The position numbers and the translations under genes were made by a program. DNA of 64,000 nucleotides from Alcanivorax limicola. Lineage in GTDB: Bacteria; Pseudomonadota; Gammaproteobacteria; Pseudomonadales; Alcanivoracaceae. Positions within the stretch are counted from its first letter, which is position 1. The number at the start of each line of letters is the position of its first letter. This document shows positions 22,002 through 31,642 of this stretch, in pieces. The stretch covers positions 1-64,000 of the forward strand of contig NZ_JAIOUB010000004.1 in NCBI RefSeq assembly GCF_019931215.1, given 5' to 3'. The notes below the pieces were generated by a model. The model saw only the letters and a list, made by a program, of their open reading frames with translations, did not search any database and had not been told where the DNA came from.

Positions 22002-24908
22002 ATGCCACGCCTCTCACTGCTGCCGGTGTTTTCGCGCACGCCGATTCTCCTGCTGCCTGCTCTGCTTCTGTCCGCCCTGCTGCTGACCGCCTGCGGTGGT
22101 AGCTCCAGCGTCAACGGCCCGGCACCCGGCCAGCCTGGAGGCGGCAGCGACAGCCCGCAACCCGGCACGTCGACGCCCTATACCCCGCGCCACTGGCTGA
22201 TCACACCCGGTGACGATGCCACCCAGCGAGCGCTGGAAGCCTTCATTGCCGCCGGGCCCGGCGACGACATCGAGTTTGCCCCGGGCTATTACGAGATGGA
22301 TACCGGTCTGGTGCTGCAACATGGTGAGAACGTCACCATCCGCGGTGCCGGGCGTGATGCCACAGTCCTCAATTTCCGCGACGCCAACACCGCCGAAGGC
22401 ATTCTGGTCTCCAACACCCGGGGGGTGACGTTGCGTGACATGTCCGTGGTGGATACCCCCGGCGACGGCATCAAGGTCAAGGGCTCGGATTTCGTCAACT
22501 TCATCGACCTGCGCATGCTCTGGTCCAGCAACGATCTGCGGGTTACCGCCAGCAATGTGCCCGCCTCCCTGCACTGGGATTGCCCGGACAACTATGTGGT
22601 GTCCTCCTCCAACGGGCGCTATGCCATCTATCCGGTGGAATCGCGCAACATCCTGGTGGACAACGTGGAAGCCATCGGCGCGTCCGACGCCGGCATCTAT
22701 GTGGGCCAGTCCAACGACGTCATCATTCGCAACAGCCGTGCCGCGTTCAATGTCGCCGGCTTCGAAATTGAAAACACCAACCGCGCAGATCAGTACGACA
22801 ATCTGGCGGAATGCAACACCGGCGGTTTTCTGATTTTCGATCTGCCCGGCCTGTCCCAGTTCGGAGATGGCACGCGGTTGTTCAACAACGTGTCGCGCAA
22901 CAACAACCTCAGCAACTTCGCAGCAGGCGGCATTGTGAGAGCGGTACCCAAAGGCACTGGCGCACTGATTCTGTCGTACGACCGCATCGAGATTTTCGAC
23001 AATGTCTTCGAGGATCATCAAACCGCCAATATCATCATCGCCAGCTATGAATTGCTGGGCGGCGACGGCGACCGGCGCATGGATCTGTATCCGGAAGGCA
23101 TTCAGATTCGCAACAACGTGCTGAAGAACGCCGGCTATAACCCGCCGCTGGAACTGACCCTGGAAAATCTGCAAGGGCTCAGCGATGGCGAAGTGGAATT
23201 CCTGCTGCCCACACTGGTGCGGCTGAAAAATCTGGGCCTCGGCGCACACATCGTCTGGGACGGCCTCTATGATGACCTGGATGCGGACTGCCCTTACCCC
23301 GTCAACGCAGACGGCGAGCCGGTGGAGGCCGATGAATTCGGCAAGCCGCAATTCAGCTCCGCCGATCCCAATCCTGAATGTCGTCACAATGCGTTCAAGT
23401 TCGATCAGGAAGGCCAGCGCCTGAAACCGGATTTCTGGCTCTGCATCGAGGACAACGAGTTTGTGTCCGGTCCGCTGGTCGAAGCACTGGGGGATCTGCT
23501 GGGCCCGATAAGCGGCCTGCTGCAACCCATCGGCCAGCTGGTCTCCCCGGCGCACTTCCTCAATTTCCACGGCCTGGATCTCGACCCCACCAAGTTGCGC
23601 GACAACGACATGACGCCGCACCAGTGCGCGGCCACGCTCGGCAGCACGCTGGCGAGTCTGCCCCCGGTCACCCTCGCCCCCTATACCCCCGTGGCAGGCA
23701 GTGAGCAGCCGCCCTCAGAAGCAGAAATCCTGGCGGTCTGTGAAGCAGGCGAGGCAGACACCATCAACTGGCCGGCGCTGGCCTTCAACTGCCCGGATCT
23801 GGCGCACTACAATCTGTTCAGTGATGCCACCGATCCGCGCAGCACGCCCCGGGGCGAGCGCACACTGCCTTACGATCTGACCACGCCGCTGTTCTCCGAT
23901 TACTCGGTGAAGTACCGCACGGTATTCCTGCCGCCGGGCACCAGCGCGCGCTGGCGCGACAGCGACGACGGCATCAACGAAACACTGCTGTTCCCGGTCG
24001 GCACCGTGATCAGCAAGACCTTCTCCTTCCCGGATGGCAACAACGAAGCGGTGGTGGAAACGCGCTTGCTGATCAAACGCGCCAACGCTGACGGCTCCTT
24101 CAACTGGCAGGGTCTGCCGTATATCTGGGAAACCGGCGAGGATGGCGAGCGGCAGGCGCGCCTGGCGCTGGGCGGCGGTCGTGCGGCCGTCAGCTGGCGC
24201 TACAATGATCCGCATGTGGGCACGCCCTATGTGGGCAGCACTGACAGCTACAGCATCCCCCATGCCAATCAGTGCATTACCTGCCACGCCAATGATGATC
24301 GCGAGCGTGGTTCTGCGCCCATAGGCCCGAAGGTGCGCTACCTCAACACGCCGTTCGATTACACCGATCTGGGCCCGCGCAACCAGCTGGCGCACTGGAT
24401 TGACCAGGGCATGCTGGCGGAAGCCCCGGCACTGACATTGAACGGGCAACAGATCGCCACCAATGTCGAACGGGTCGGGATTTTCAACCTGCCGGGCGAT
24501 AGCGGCCAGGCCGCCAACTCACCCGCGGATATCGAGCATCGTGCCCGGGCCTACCTGGAGAGCAACTGCGCCCACTGCCACAACCCGGCGGGCAGTGCCT
24601 CCAACACCGGCCTGTTCCTCGACGTCCAGCGCCGCGTGGACGGTGCTTACGGCATCTGCAAACGCCCCACAGCGGCCGGTGACGGCTCCGGCGGGCGCCG
24701 TTTCGATATCGTGCCGGCAAAAGCCCACGATTCGATCCTCACCTTCCGCATGGAGAACGAAGACCGTGCCGACGCACGCATGCCGCCCATCGCCCGCAGC
24801 GTCGCGCACGCCGAAGGCGTGGACCTGGTGACGCGCTGGATCAATCAGGTGGTGGAACGCAACGAGGCGAAATACCCCAACAGCGAATCCTGCGGCGGCT
24901 TTTTCTGA
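22002..24908 (+). CDS. Lipoprotein fusing a parallel beta-helix domain to an SO2930-type diheme cytochrome c
   Basis: The product has 968 residues from the ATG at 22002, which has GGGGAT upstream and gives a clean signal peptide; an in-frame ATG at 21954 is less likely. Lipobox: LLTACGG. Residues of about 45-560 form a right-handed beta-helix ([42 protein letters not shown]). The remaining part carries two heme-binding CxxCH motifs, CITCH and CAHCH, as in SO2930-type diheme cytochromes. I know these two families as neighbouring separate genes; here they are one frame. Predicted to be an outer-membrane or periplasmic redox protein with unknown substrate. Confidence 0.85.
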   Translation: MPRLSLLPVFSRTPILLLPALLLSALLLTACGGSSSVNGPAPGQPGGGSDSPQPGTSTPYTPRHWLITPGDDATQRALEAFIAAGPGDDIEFAPGYYEMDTGLVLQHGENVTIRGAGRDATVLNFRDANTAEGILVSNTRGVTLRDMSVVDTPGDGIKVKGSDFVNFIDLRMLWSSNDLRVTASNVPASLHWDCPDNYVVSSSNGRYAIYPVESRNILVDNVEAIGASDAGIYVGQSNDVIIRNSRAAFNVAGFEIENTNRADQYDNLAECNTGGFLIFDLPGLSQFGDGTRLFNNVSRNNNLSNFAAGGIVRAVPKGTGALILSYDRIEIFDNVFEDHQTANIIIASYELLGGDGDRRMDLYPEGIQIRNNVLKNAGYNPPLELTLENLQGLSDGEVEFLLPTLVRLKNLGLGAHIVWDGLYDDLDADCPYPVNADGEPVEADEFGKPQFSSADPNPECRHNAFKFDQEGQRLKPDFWLCIEDNEFVSGPLVEALGDLLGPISGLLQPIGQLVSPAHFLNFHGLDLDPTKLRDNDMTPHQCAATLGSTLASLPPVTLAPYTPVAGSEQPPSEAEILAVCEAGEADTINWPALAFNCPDLAHYNLFSDATDPRSTPRGERTLPYDLTTPLFSDYSVKYRTVFLPPGTSARWRDSDDGINETLLFPVGTVISKTFSFPDGNNEAVVETRLLIKRANADGSFNWQGLPYIWETGEDGERQARLALGGGRAAVSWRYNDPHVGTPYVGSTDSYSIPHANQCITCHANDDRERGSAPIGPKVRYLNTPFDYTDLGPRNQLAHWIDQGMLAEAPALTLNGQQIATNVERVGIFNLPGDSGQAANSPADIEHRARAYLESNCAHCHNPAGSASNTGLFLDVQRRVDGAYGICKRPTAAGDGSGGRRFDIVPAKAHDSILTFRMENEDRADARMPPIARSVAHAEGVDLVTRWINQVVERNEAKYPNSESCGGFF

Positions 24909-24976
24909 GCCTCGCCGCGCGGCAACGCGCGGCGGATCAGCTTTCCTTGCCGGCGGACACGCGCGATAATGCCGCC

Positions 24977-25702
24977 ATGACATTACCTGCGCTGCGTGTT
25001 CGCCGCCTTGCCGAAACGGACTACTTGCCGTGCTGGCAGGCGATGAAAGCCCTCACCGATACCCGCACCCCCGACTCGCCGGACGAGTTGTGGGTGGTGG
25101 AGCATCCACCCGTCTTTACCCTGGGCCAGGCTGGCAAACCGGAACACATTCTCGGAGCCGGTGACATCCCTGTGGTGCAATGCGACCGCGGCGGCCAGGT
25201 GACCTACCACGGCCCCGGCCAGACGGTGATCTATCTGATGCTGGACCTGCACCGCATGGGCATCGGTGCCCGCGCGCTGGTCACCGGGATCGAGAATGCC
25301 ATTGTTGCCATGCTCGCGGATCTCGGCCTGGCGGCAGCCAGCAAACCGGAAGCGCCGGGGGTCTATGTGGACGGCGCCAAGATCGCCTCCCTGGGGCTGC
25401 GTATTCGCCACGGCCGCAGCTACCACGGGCTATCGCTGAACCGGGATATGGACATGACGCCCTATCAGCGCATCAACCCCTGCGGCTACGCGGGCCAGCC
25501 GATGACCAGCCTGGCTCAGCTGGCAGCGCCCCATGCACAGGCCGCAACAGAGGATGCCCTGCTGCACGCCCTGGCAAAGACACTGGCGCTGACATTGCCC
25601 GGACACGCGTTGACGGCACTGCCGGCTGCCTCGCCAGCTGCTACACTAGCGCCCGAACCCGGCCCGCCGCCGCACGACATCACCGCTCAGGAGCTCCCAT
25701 GA
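24977..25702 (+). CDS. lipB: Octanoyltransferase LipB
   Basis: It transfers octanoyl from octanoyl-ACP to lipoyl domains through a Cys thioester. The catalytic dyad is visible as Cys in RINPCGYAG and Lys in [11 protein letters not shown], with the family signature [13 protein letters not shown] choose the ATG at 24977 because an upstream ATG at 24947 would add ten residues of no family resemblance. The C-terminus has a Pro/Ala-rich extension. It overlaps lipA as ATGA, coupling the two steps of lipoate synthesis. Confidence 0.95.
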   Translation: MTLPALRVRRLAETDYLPCWQAMKALTDTRTPDSPDELWVVEHPPVFTLGQAGKPEHILGAGDIPVVQCDRGGQVTYHGPGQTVIYLMLDLHRMGIGARALVTGIENAIVAMLADLGLAAASKPEAPGVYVDGAKIASLGLRIRHGRSYHGLSLNRDMDMTPYQRINPCGYAGQPMTSLAQLAAPHAQAATEDALLHALAKTLALTLPGHALTALPAASPAATLAPEPGPPPHDITAQELP

Positions 25703-26694
25703 CGCACCCCGCACCCCGCCCCGAACGCAAGAAAGTGGCCCCCGGGGAAAAGCTGCGTGGCGAGCGCAAGGTGCGCACCATTCCTGTGGTCAACGAAGTC
25801 GCTGCGCCAGCCCGCGAGCGCAAACCGGACTGGATTCGTGTGCGGGTGCCGTCAAGCGGCCGCATCCAGCAGGTCAAGGACATGCTGCGCAAGCAGAAGC
25901 TGCACACCGTCTGCGAGGAAGCCGCCTGCCCCAACCTGCCCGAGTGTTTCGGCTCCGGCACCGCCACCTTCATGATCATGGGGGACATCTGCACCCGCCG
26001 CTGCGCCTTCTGCGATGTCGGCTTCGGCCGCCCCAATGCGCTGGATCAGGACGAGCCGCAGCATCTGGCGGAAAGCGTGCGGGATATGGGTCTGAAATAT
26101 GTGGTCGTCACCTCGGTGGACCGTGACGATCTGAAGGATGGCGGCGCCGCGCATTTCGCGGACTGCATCCAGCGCGTTCGAGACATGACCCCGGCCACGC
26201 GCATCGAAGTGCTGACACCGGATTTCCGCGGTTGCATGGAACAGGCGATCGACATCTTCAGCGCCACGCCACCGGATGTCTTCAACCACAACATCGAAAC
26301 CGTGCCGCACCTGTACAAGCATATCCGGCCCGGCGCCCGCTACGATCAGTCGCTGAAACTGCTGCAGGAATTCGGCCGCCGCAACCCGTCTGTGCCGACC
26401 AAATCCGGCATCATGGTCGGCCTGGGGGAAACCTTCGAACAGGTGATCGAAACCCTGCATGACCTGCGCGGCCACGACATCGACATGCTGACCATCGGCC
26501 AGTACCTGCAGCCGAGCAAGCACCATGCGCCGGTGGATCGTTATGTCCACCCGGATGAATTCCGCGAGTACGCGAAAGAAGCAGAAAAACTGGGATTCAC
26601 GTCAGTGGCGTCAGGCCCGATGGTGCGCAGTTCTTACCATGCGGACCTGCAGCATCAGGGCATTGATGTGGGCCTGCCACACCCTGCACGCTGA
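25699..26694 (+). CDS. lipA: Lipoyl synthase LipA
   Basis: This radical SAM enzyme inserts two sulfurs into protein-bound octanoyl groups. The auxiliary cluster cysteines are in [12 protein letters not shown], and the radical SAM cluster is CTRRCAFC (CxxxCxxC). The C-terminal RSSYHADLQ carries the conserved Ser that ligates the auxiliary cluster. The 331-residue length is typical. The start overlaps the lipB stop. It is convergent with pbpG 21 bp downstream, with no evident terminator. Confidence 0.97.
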   Translation: MTHPAPRPERKKVAPGEKLRGERKVRTIPVVNEVAAPARERKPDWIRVRVPSSGRIQQVKDMLRKQKLHTVCEEAACPNLPECFGSGTATFMIMGDICTRRCAFCDVGFGRPNALDQDEPQHLAESVRDMGLKYVVVTSVDRDDLKDGGAAHFADCIQRVRDMTPATRIEVLTPDFRGCMEQAIDIFSATPPDVFNHNIETVPHLYKHIRPGARYDQSLKLLQEFGRRNPSVPTKSGIMVGLGETFEQVIETLHDLRGHDIDMLTIGQYLQPSKHHAPVDRYVHPDEFREYAKEAEKLGFTSVASGPMVRSSYHADLQHQGIDVGLPHPAR

Positions 26695-26715
26695 CGCTGC
26701 GTTCAATCGCTGTCG

Positions 26716-27717
26716 TTAATAGCCGGCCCGATCCGTAGCCGCCGGCGTATTGCGGCCTTCAGCCAGTTGCGGCCCCGCGCCGAACTGCGCGGTACGCTCC
26801 TGCTCATAGGCCAACGCGGCAGCCGCCACGCTGCCGCTATCCCCGGTGGTCATCCAGCGACGCACCCGGCCGGCATCGCCACGCGGGGTACGGGTGCCCA
26901 GCGAATCCAGTAGCACCATGGCAACCGGCTCGCCCTCTACGTCAGCCACCATCACCAGGCAACGGCCCGCGGCGCTCAGATATCCTGTCTTGCTCAGTGC
27001 CACCCCCCAGCTTTCAGCATGCACCAGCGCATTGGTATTCCCGTAGGCCAGGCTGTAACGCGGCTTGCGGAATCGCACATCATGACGCCCGGCACTGGAA
27101 AACTGACGAATCGCCTCATACTCATGGGCCGCCAGCACCATCTTCAGGAGATCTGCGGCCGTGGACACATTGTCACTGGACAGGCCCGTGGCATCGACAA
27201 ACCGCGTCTGGTGCATGCCCAGGGCCCGGGCCTTGTCATTCATGGCAGCGACGAAGGCATCCTTGCCGCCGGGATGGTGCCGCGCCAGCACGTGCGCAGC
27301 CAGATTCTCCGAGGACATCAGCGCAATATGCAGCAGGTCCTGGCGCTGGGCTTCTGAGCCGATGCGAATGCGGGAGTAGGCGTTGGCCGGGGCCGGCGTG
27401 TCCCGTTCCAGTATTTCCAGCCATTCACTGAGGCTGGCGCCGGAATCCAGCACCACCATCGCCGTCATCAGTTTGGTGATTGAGGCAATGGGCACCACCT
27501 GGTCCGCATGTTTCTGGAACAGCGGCGCGTCGACGCCCGGGCGCCCCACAGCGGCGGCGGCGGACGCCAGTTGCAACTGCGGCATATCGACTGGCGAGCT
27601 GGCCAGCGTCGGCGTACTGGCCAGCAATGCGCACGCCGCCAGACAGCGTGCCAGCGTGTGCAATGGGCGGCGGGTAACGGCTGCAATGTCTGGCAGCACA
27701 GGAAACAATCGGCGCAT
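26716..27717 (-). CDS. pbpG: D-alanyl-D-alanine endopeptidase PbpG (PBP7-like)
   Basis: A low-molecular-mass PBP that cuts cross-links in the sacculus. It has a signal peptide (LARCLAACALLASTPTLA) and the motifs SITK, SSEN (in MSSENLAAHVLA) and KTGYLSAAG. I start at the ATG at 27717, whose product begins MRRLFPVL; the longer frame to 27798 adds an improbable leader. Compared with DacA it lacks the PBP5_C domain, as expected for PBP7. Confidence 0.9.
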   Translation of the reverse strand: MRRLFPVLPDIAAVTRRPLHTLARCLAACALLASTPTLASSPVDMPQLQLASAAAAVGRPGVDAPLFQKHADQVVPIASITKLMTAMVVLDSGASLSEWLEILERDTPAPANAYSRIRIGSEAQRQDLLHIALMSSENLAAHVLARHHPGGKDAFVAAMNDKARALGMHQTRFVDATGLSSDNVSTAADLLKMVLAAHEYEAIRQFSSAGRHDVRFRKPRYSLAYGNTNALVHAESWGVALSKTGYLSAAGRCLVMVADVEGEPVAMVLLDSLGTRTPRGDAGRVRRWMTTGDSGSVAAAALAYEQERTAQFGAGPQLAEGRNTPAATDRAGY

Positions 27718-27941
27718 AACGCTCCAGGTCGCGGAAGTCAGTCTCACAAGCCCCGAATCATACCCAAGGGCCCGGGGTGGCGCATTACACGTCTGCAACA
27801 GAAGATGTATAACGTGCTGCCCTCCACATAACAGAACTCACATTGAACGCTTACACAGGCCCCGCATACCATCGGGTACCGATGACACAGCATCTGCCCG
27901 GTGCCTGCTGTGTGCATGCCTGACCTGAGCCTGATGTGACC

Positions 27942-29024
27942 ATGCGTGTACTGCTGATCAGAATGTCGTCCCTCAGCGACATCTTTCACACCTTCCCGGC
28001 CCTGTCGGACCTTCAGCGTGTCCGGCCGGATGTCCGTCTGGATTGGGTGGTGGAGGCCGACCTGGCTGAGGCAGCGGCCTGGCACCCGGCTGCCGAACGC
28101 ATCATCCCGGTCACCCTGAACGACTGGCTCTGCCACCGCGACTACGCGTCCTGGCGCGCGTTCCGGGGCTGGCGGGCGAACCTGCGCCAACAATCTTACG
28201 ACCTGGTTATCGATGCGCAGGGGCTGCTGAAAAGCGCCCTGATCGCTCGCCAGGCCGATGCTGCCGAGCACCATGGTTTTGACCAGCGCGCCACACGGCA
28301 GACCCTGGCTGCCTGGCTGACCGACATCCGTCACCCCGTAGGGCCGACGCAGCACGCTATCGCACGCACACGCCAACTGTTCGCCCAGACGCTGGACTAC
28401 ACATTACCGATCAGCCTGGATTTCGGCATCCGCGATCATTTCACCCCGGCCCCCGGCAAGCCCCAGATCGTGCTGATCCCGGGCTCTACATGGCAGAGCA
28501 GACTGTGGGCAGAGCAGCATTGGGTCGCGCTGACGCGCCTGGCGGTCGCCGCTGGCTACACCGTGGAATTGCTCTGGGGCAATGCGGAAGAGGAGGCCCG
28601 GGCGCGGCGCATCAGCCAGACCAGCGGGCAACAGGCCGCGATCCATGTGGCCCCGCGCCGTCACAGCATCACCGAAGTTGCCGCAAAACTCGCGGCGGCC
28701 CGGGCCGTGGTCGGCACGGCCACCGGCTTTACTCACCTGGCGGCCGCGCTGAATACACCGGTCGTCGGGCTGTTCGGCCCAAACTCGGTAGACCACACCG
28801 GGTTGCACGGCCCGCATGCGCGTCACATGCAAGCACCCTTGCCTTGTGTGCCCTGCCAACAGCGCCATTGTCGGCTGCTGGCCCGCCAGAGCAGTGCTGC
28901 AGCCCCGTGCATGGCGCAACTGCAACCTGAAGATGTCTGGCAGCAGGTCATACTGCACATTGCTCCCCTGCGCCGCCGCGCCACAGATCGACCCAGCCCC
29001 AGACTGGACGCCATGGCCCACTGA
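27942..29024 (+). CDS. waaC: LPS heptosyltransferase (GT9, WaaC/RfaC-like)
   Basis: Glycosyltransferase family 9 enzyme of LPS inner-core synthesis. The N-terminus MRVLLIRMSSLSDIFHTFPAL is the WaaC-type pattern, including the Asp of the SSxxD loop. The C-terminal donor domain shows VLIPGSTW, GTATGFTHLAAAL and PVVGLFGP. A GTG two codons upstream (27936) is an alternative start. Heptosyltransferase I is favoured over II by the N-terminal motif, but the specific acceptor cannot be read from the sequence. Confidence 0.88.
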   Translation: MRVLLIRMSSLSDIFHTFPALSDLQRVRPDVRLDWVVEADLAEAAAWHPAAERIIPVTLNDWLCHRDYASWRAFRGWRANLRQQSYDLVIDAQGLLKSALIARQADAAEHHGFDQRATRQTLAAWLTDIRHPVGPTQHAIARTRQLFAQTLDYTLPISLDFGIRDHFTPAPGKPQIVLIPGSTWQSRLWAEQHWVALTRLAVAAGYTVELLWGNAEEEARARRISQTSGQQAAIHVAPRRHSITEVAAKLAAARAVVGTATGFTHLAAALNTPVVGLFGPNSVDHTGLHGPHARHMQAPLPCVPCQQRHCRLLARQSSAAAPCMAQLQPEDVWQQVILHIAPLRRRATDRPSPRLDAMAH

Positions 29025-29078
29025 AACCGGGAGCAAGGTATACTTGCCCGCATGATGACATCCGCGCCAGGTTCCGCC

Positions 29079-29603
29079 ATGCGAGCAGCCCTGTGGTTTG
29101 CAGCCACGGTCTTGCTCAGCGCCTGCGTGACCGAACCACTGCACGAAGAACAGCCTGATCCCGCCTGCCGGGACGCCCGCTCTCCTGAATTCGTCGTCTG
29201 CCAGTTCTACGGCCGCTATCTGACGTTGCAGCCGGAGGGCCTGCCCGGCGAGATCGCACTGGACGTGCTGAGCCCCTTCATTACCCCTGAGCTGGAATCC
29301 CTGCTGTACGCCACGTTCGACGCCCGTGAGCGCTATGTGGCGGACTATCCGGAAAGACCCGTACCGCTGGCCGAGGGCGCCCTGTTCATGCGCAATTTCG
29401 TCCCGGCGCGACAGTTTACGGTACTGCGCAGAGTGCCGATTGATCGCGACCGGGTAGGTGTGGAGGTCGGCATGCGCGGTGATAGCAGCCAATGGCGCGA
29501 ACTGGTCGTCCTGCGTCTGACGCGGGAAGGCTTCCTGGTGGACGATATTCATTTCGGCGGCGCCGGTGCGGATGAAGGCACGCTGCGCCGGCGCCTGCCC
29601 TGA
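29079..29603 (+). CDS. Putative lipoprotein of unknown function
   Basis: A signal peptide with lipobox LLSACVTE is followed by about 145 residues with CQFYGRYLTLQPEGLP, a helical middle part, and VGVEVGMRG near the C-terminus. The pattern loosely resembles DUF3828-like proteins, but I do not assign a family. The start at 29079 gives a conventional signal peptide; an ATG at 29052 lies upstream in frame. It is convergent with the DUF3300 gene with one base between their stops. Confidence 0.7.
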   Translation: MRAALWFAATVLLSACVTEPLHEEQPDPACRDARSPEFVVCQFYGRYLTLQPEGLPGEIALDVLSPFITPELESLLYATFDARERYVADYPERPVPLAEGALFMRNFVPARQFTVLRRVPIDRDRVGVEVGMRGDSSQWRELVVLRLTREGFLVDDIHFGGAGADEGTLRRRLP

Positions 29604-29604
29604 A

Positions 29605-30885
29605 TTACTCTCGGGCGCTGCGTCCTCGGGGCTGCCAGCCATCCGGCCGAGATGGCGAATTAGGCGCCTGCATACGCTGGCGTTGCTGTTGGCGCGGATG
29701 CTCACGTTGCTGCTCACGTTGCTGTTCTCGCTGCTGCTCTCGCCGCTGCCCGCGCTGTTGACTGCCTTGCGGCGATCGCTCGCGATCTCCGCGCGCACGT
29801 TGACGCTCCTGCGCGGACGGCGGGCGTGAGGACGGCGCCCGCGTGGAGGCAGGTGGCCTTGTCGTCGGTGGCCGCATCTGCCTGGCTGGAGCACGGTCGC
29901 GCGCGTCAGCGTCGGCGCGCGGACGACGCTCTGTGTGCCTTGCTCCACGCTCGGCGCCACGCTCGCCCTGGGGTCTGTTGTGCGCGGTCTCTCGTTGCCA
30001 GACAGGCCGCCGATTGGCATCAATGGATGCGCCATGACGAGAAAAATCACGATTCAATTGTGGCGAGCGATAGGTCACACCACGGCGATGACGGGGATCA
30101 TGCCGCCAGCGGACGTAGCCGCCATGCGCCGATGACCGCCGACTGACGACCACGATCTGCCGCCGCGGCCAGTCAAAACGGCTGTAGAAAAATCCGGAGT
30201 AAAGCCGGATGCCGGGTCCAAAATAAAACACCGCGCCGCTGTGATACCCGCGGGGCGGGGCCCAGTAAACCGGCGGATGGCTGGCGTGCCACCAGCTGCC
30301 ATACACCACCGCAGGCTGGTAGTAAGGCACATAAACCACCTGCGGATTGGCCTGCTCGATAATGATCACGTTATTGTCGCGCCGGGTCCGGATCTGCTCT
30401 GTGGTCCGCAGGTGACCCGCCGCATCTGCCCGTTGCCGGAGATGCTGGATTCTGTCGCTGACATCCGCTTCCTGCATCAACCAGGCATCACCGAGTCGCC
30501 GGGTCCAGTCGAGATCCTCGTCCATGCGCTGCAACAGATCCGGGAACGCCACCAGCGCCTGCACGCTCGGGTCCCAACCCTGGCTGGCCGCTGCCCGCAC
30601 CGCATCCGTGCCGCCGCGCCTGGCATTGCTGGCGGACCACCGGGCCGCCTCGACCACCTCCAGCGGATAGGTCGCCGCAATCAGTATCTGGCTGAGCAGC
30701 ACATCCGGGTACAGCGCAATCGGAGCAAGCATCTGGTCGATGTCTGCGTCACTGAACACAGGCGCCTGGGTCTGGGCGCGCACGTGGCCCGGGGCCATGC
30801 TTGCTGCCAGCAACGCCCACAACAGGGCGCACCACAGCATAGGCTGCAGCCCGGTGGGTGAAGACGCCTTCTCTGATCCGTTCAT
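29605..30885 (-). CDS. DUF3300 family exported protein
   Basis: A signal peptide (ending HVRAQ) precedes a DUF3300 domain, visible as DADIDQMLAPIALYPD, LLSQILIAATYPLEVVEA and the YYQPAVVYGSWW/APPRGYHSG region. The C-terminal ~150 residues are low-complexity, rich in Arg, Gln and Pro, with repeated REQQ units. The function of the family is unknown; it is usually in the cell envelope. The start at 30885 is supported by GGAGG 9 nt upstream. The gene is GC-rich like the core. Confidence 0.88.
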   Translation of the reverse strand: MNGSEKASSPTGLQPMLWCALLWALLAASMAPGHVRAQTQAPVFSDADIDQMLAPIALYPDVLLSQILIAATYPLEVVEAARWSASNARRGGTDAVRAAASQGWDPSVQALVAFPDLLQRMDEDLDWTRRLGDAWLMQEADVSDRIQHLRQRADAAGHLRTTEQIRTRRDNNVIIIEQANPQVVYVPYYQPAVVYGSWWHASHPPVYWAPPRGYHSGAVFYFGPGIRLYSGFFYSRFDWPRRQIVVVSRRSSAHGGYVRWRHDPRHRRGVTYRSPQLNRDFSRHGASIDANRRPVWQRETAHNRPQGERGAERGARHTERRPRADADARDRAPARQMRPPTTRPPASTRAPSSRPPSAQERQRARGDRERSPQGSQQRGQRREQQREQQREQQREHPRQQQRQRMQAPNSPSRPDGWQPRGRSARE

Positions 30886-31181
30886 GGTGCCTGCCTCCGG
30901 CGTGACGTGACGTCCAGTCTCCAGCAGCGGCCGAGAACAAGGCAACACACTGCGCGGCCCACACCCTGCCGCGCCGGCCTCTCTCGATAAATGAAGGCCG
31001 GAATGTGCACGATATGTAAAACCGCATGATTATTTTTATGCTGTGTAATCATCAGCTTGGACGCGCGCTGCGGCAGCATTTTTCAACCTCTTCACAGTGG
31101 CACGAGGATTGAGGAAAGATCGTGAAATTGCCATTGCGGCCCGTGATTGCGTAATCTGCACTCCTGTCAGCTTCCCGGAAC

Positions 31182-31601
31182 ATGTCATTCATGTTGTACA
31201 TCACAGCCAATCTGAGCATCCCTGATTCGGAAATCGTAATTGACGCGATCCGTGCACAGGGCGCTGGCGGCCAGAACGTGAACAAGGTATCCAGCGCCGT
31301 GCATCTGCGTTTCGATATCCACGCATCGTCGTTGCCGGAGGAAACCCGGGAACGGCTGCTGGCACTGCGCGATCAGCGCATCACCGATGACGGCGTCATC
31401 GTCATCAAGGCACAGCAGTTTCGCAGCCAGCTGAAAAACCGCGATGACGCCCTGCGACGCCTGGCGGAGTTGATCCGCAGCACCACCGTCGTGGCCAAAC
31501 CGCGCATACCGACGCGCCCCGGCATGGGCGCAAAAAAAAGGCGCCTTGAGGGCAAGCGCCGACGCAGCGACACCAAAGCGCTGCGCGGTAAAGTAGAGTA
31601 G
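31182..31601 (+). CDS. arfB: ArfB/YaeJ alternative ribosome-rescue peptidyl-tRNA hydrolase
   Basis: ArfB enters stalled ribosomes and hydrolyses peptidyl-tRNA. The catalytic loop AIRAQGAGGQNVNK contains the GGQ motif of class I release factors. The C-terminal tail is rich in Lys and Arg (KKRRLEGKRRRSDTK), as required for binding the empty mRNA channel. It has 139 residues, the expected size. ATGs at 31182 and 31191 are both possible starts. The 30886-31181 gap before it shows no gene. Confidence 0.95.
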   Translation: MSFMLYITANLSIPDSEIVIDAIRAQGAGGQNVNKVSSAVHLRFDIHASSLPEETRERLLALRDQRITDDGVIVIKAQQFRSQLKNRDDALRRLAELIRSTTVVAKPRIPTRPGMGAKKRRLEGKRRRSDTKALRGKVE

Positions 31602-31642
31602 TCACGTCGCCGTATTCCACCCCGACACAGCAGGCAGCTTGC

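Noticed and set aside
22014-23621. Minus-strand open frame of 535 codons opposite the beta-helix lipoprotein
   Set aside because: Composition typical of an antisense shadow in high-GC DNA; the plus-strand gene has a lipobox, beta-helix repeats and heme motifs.
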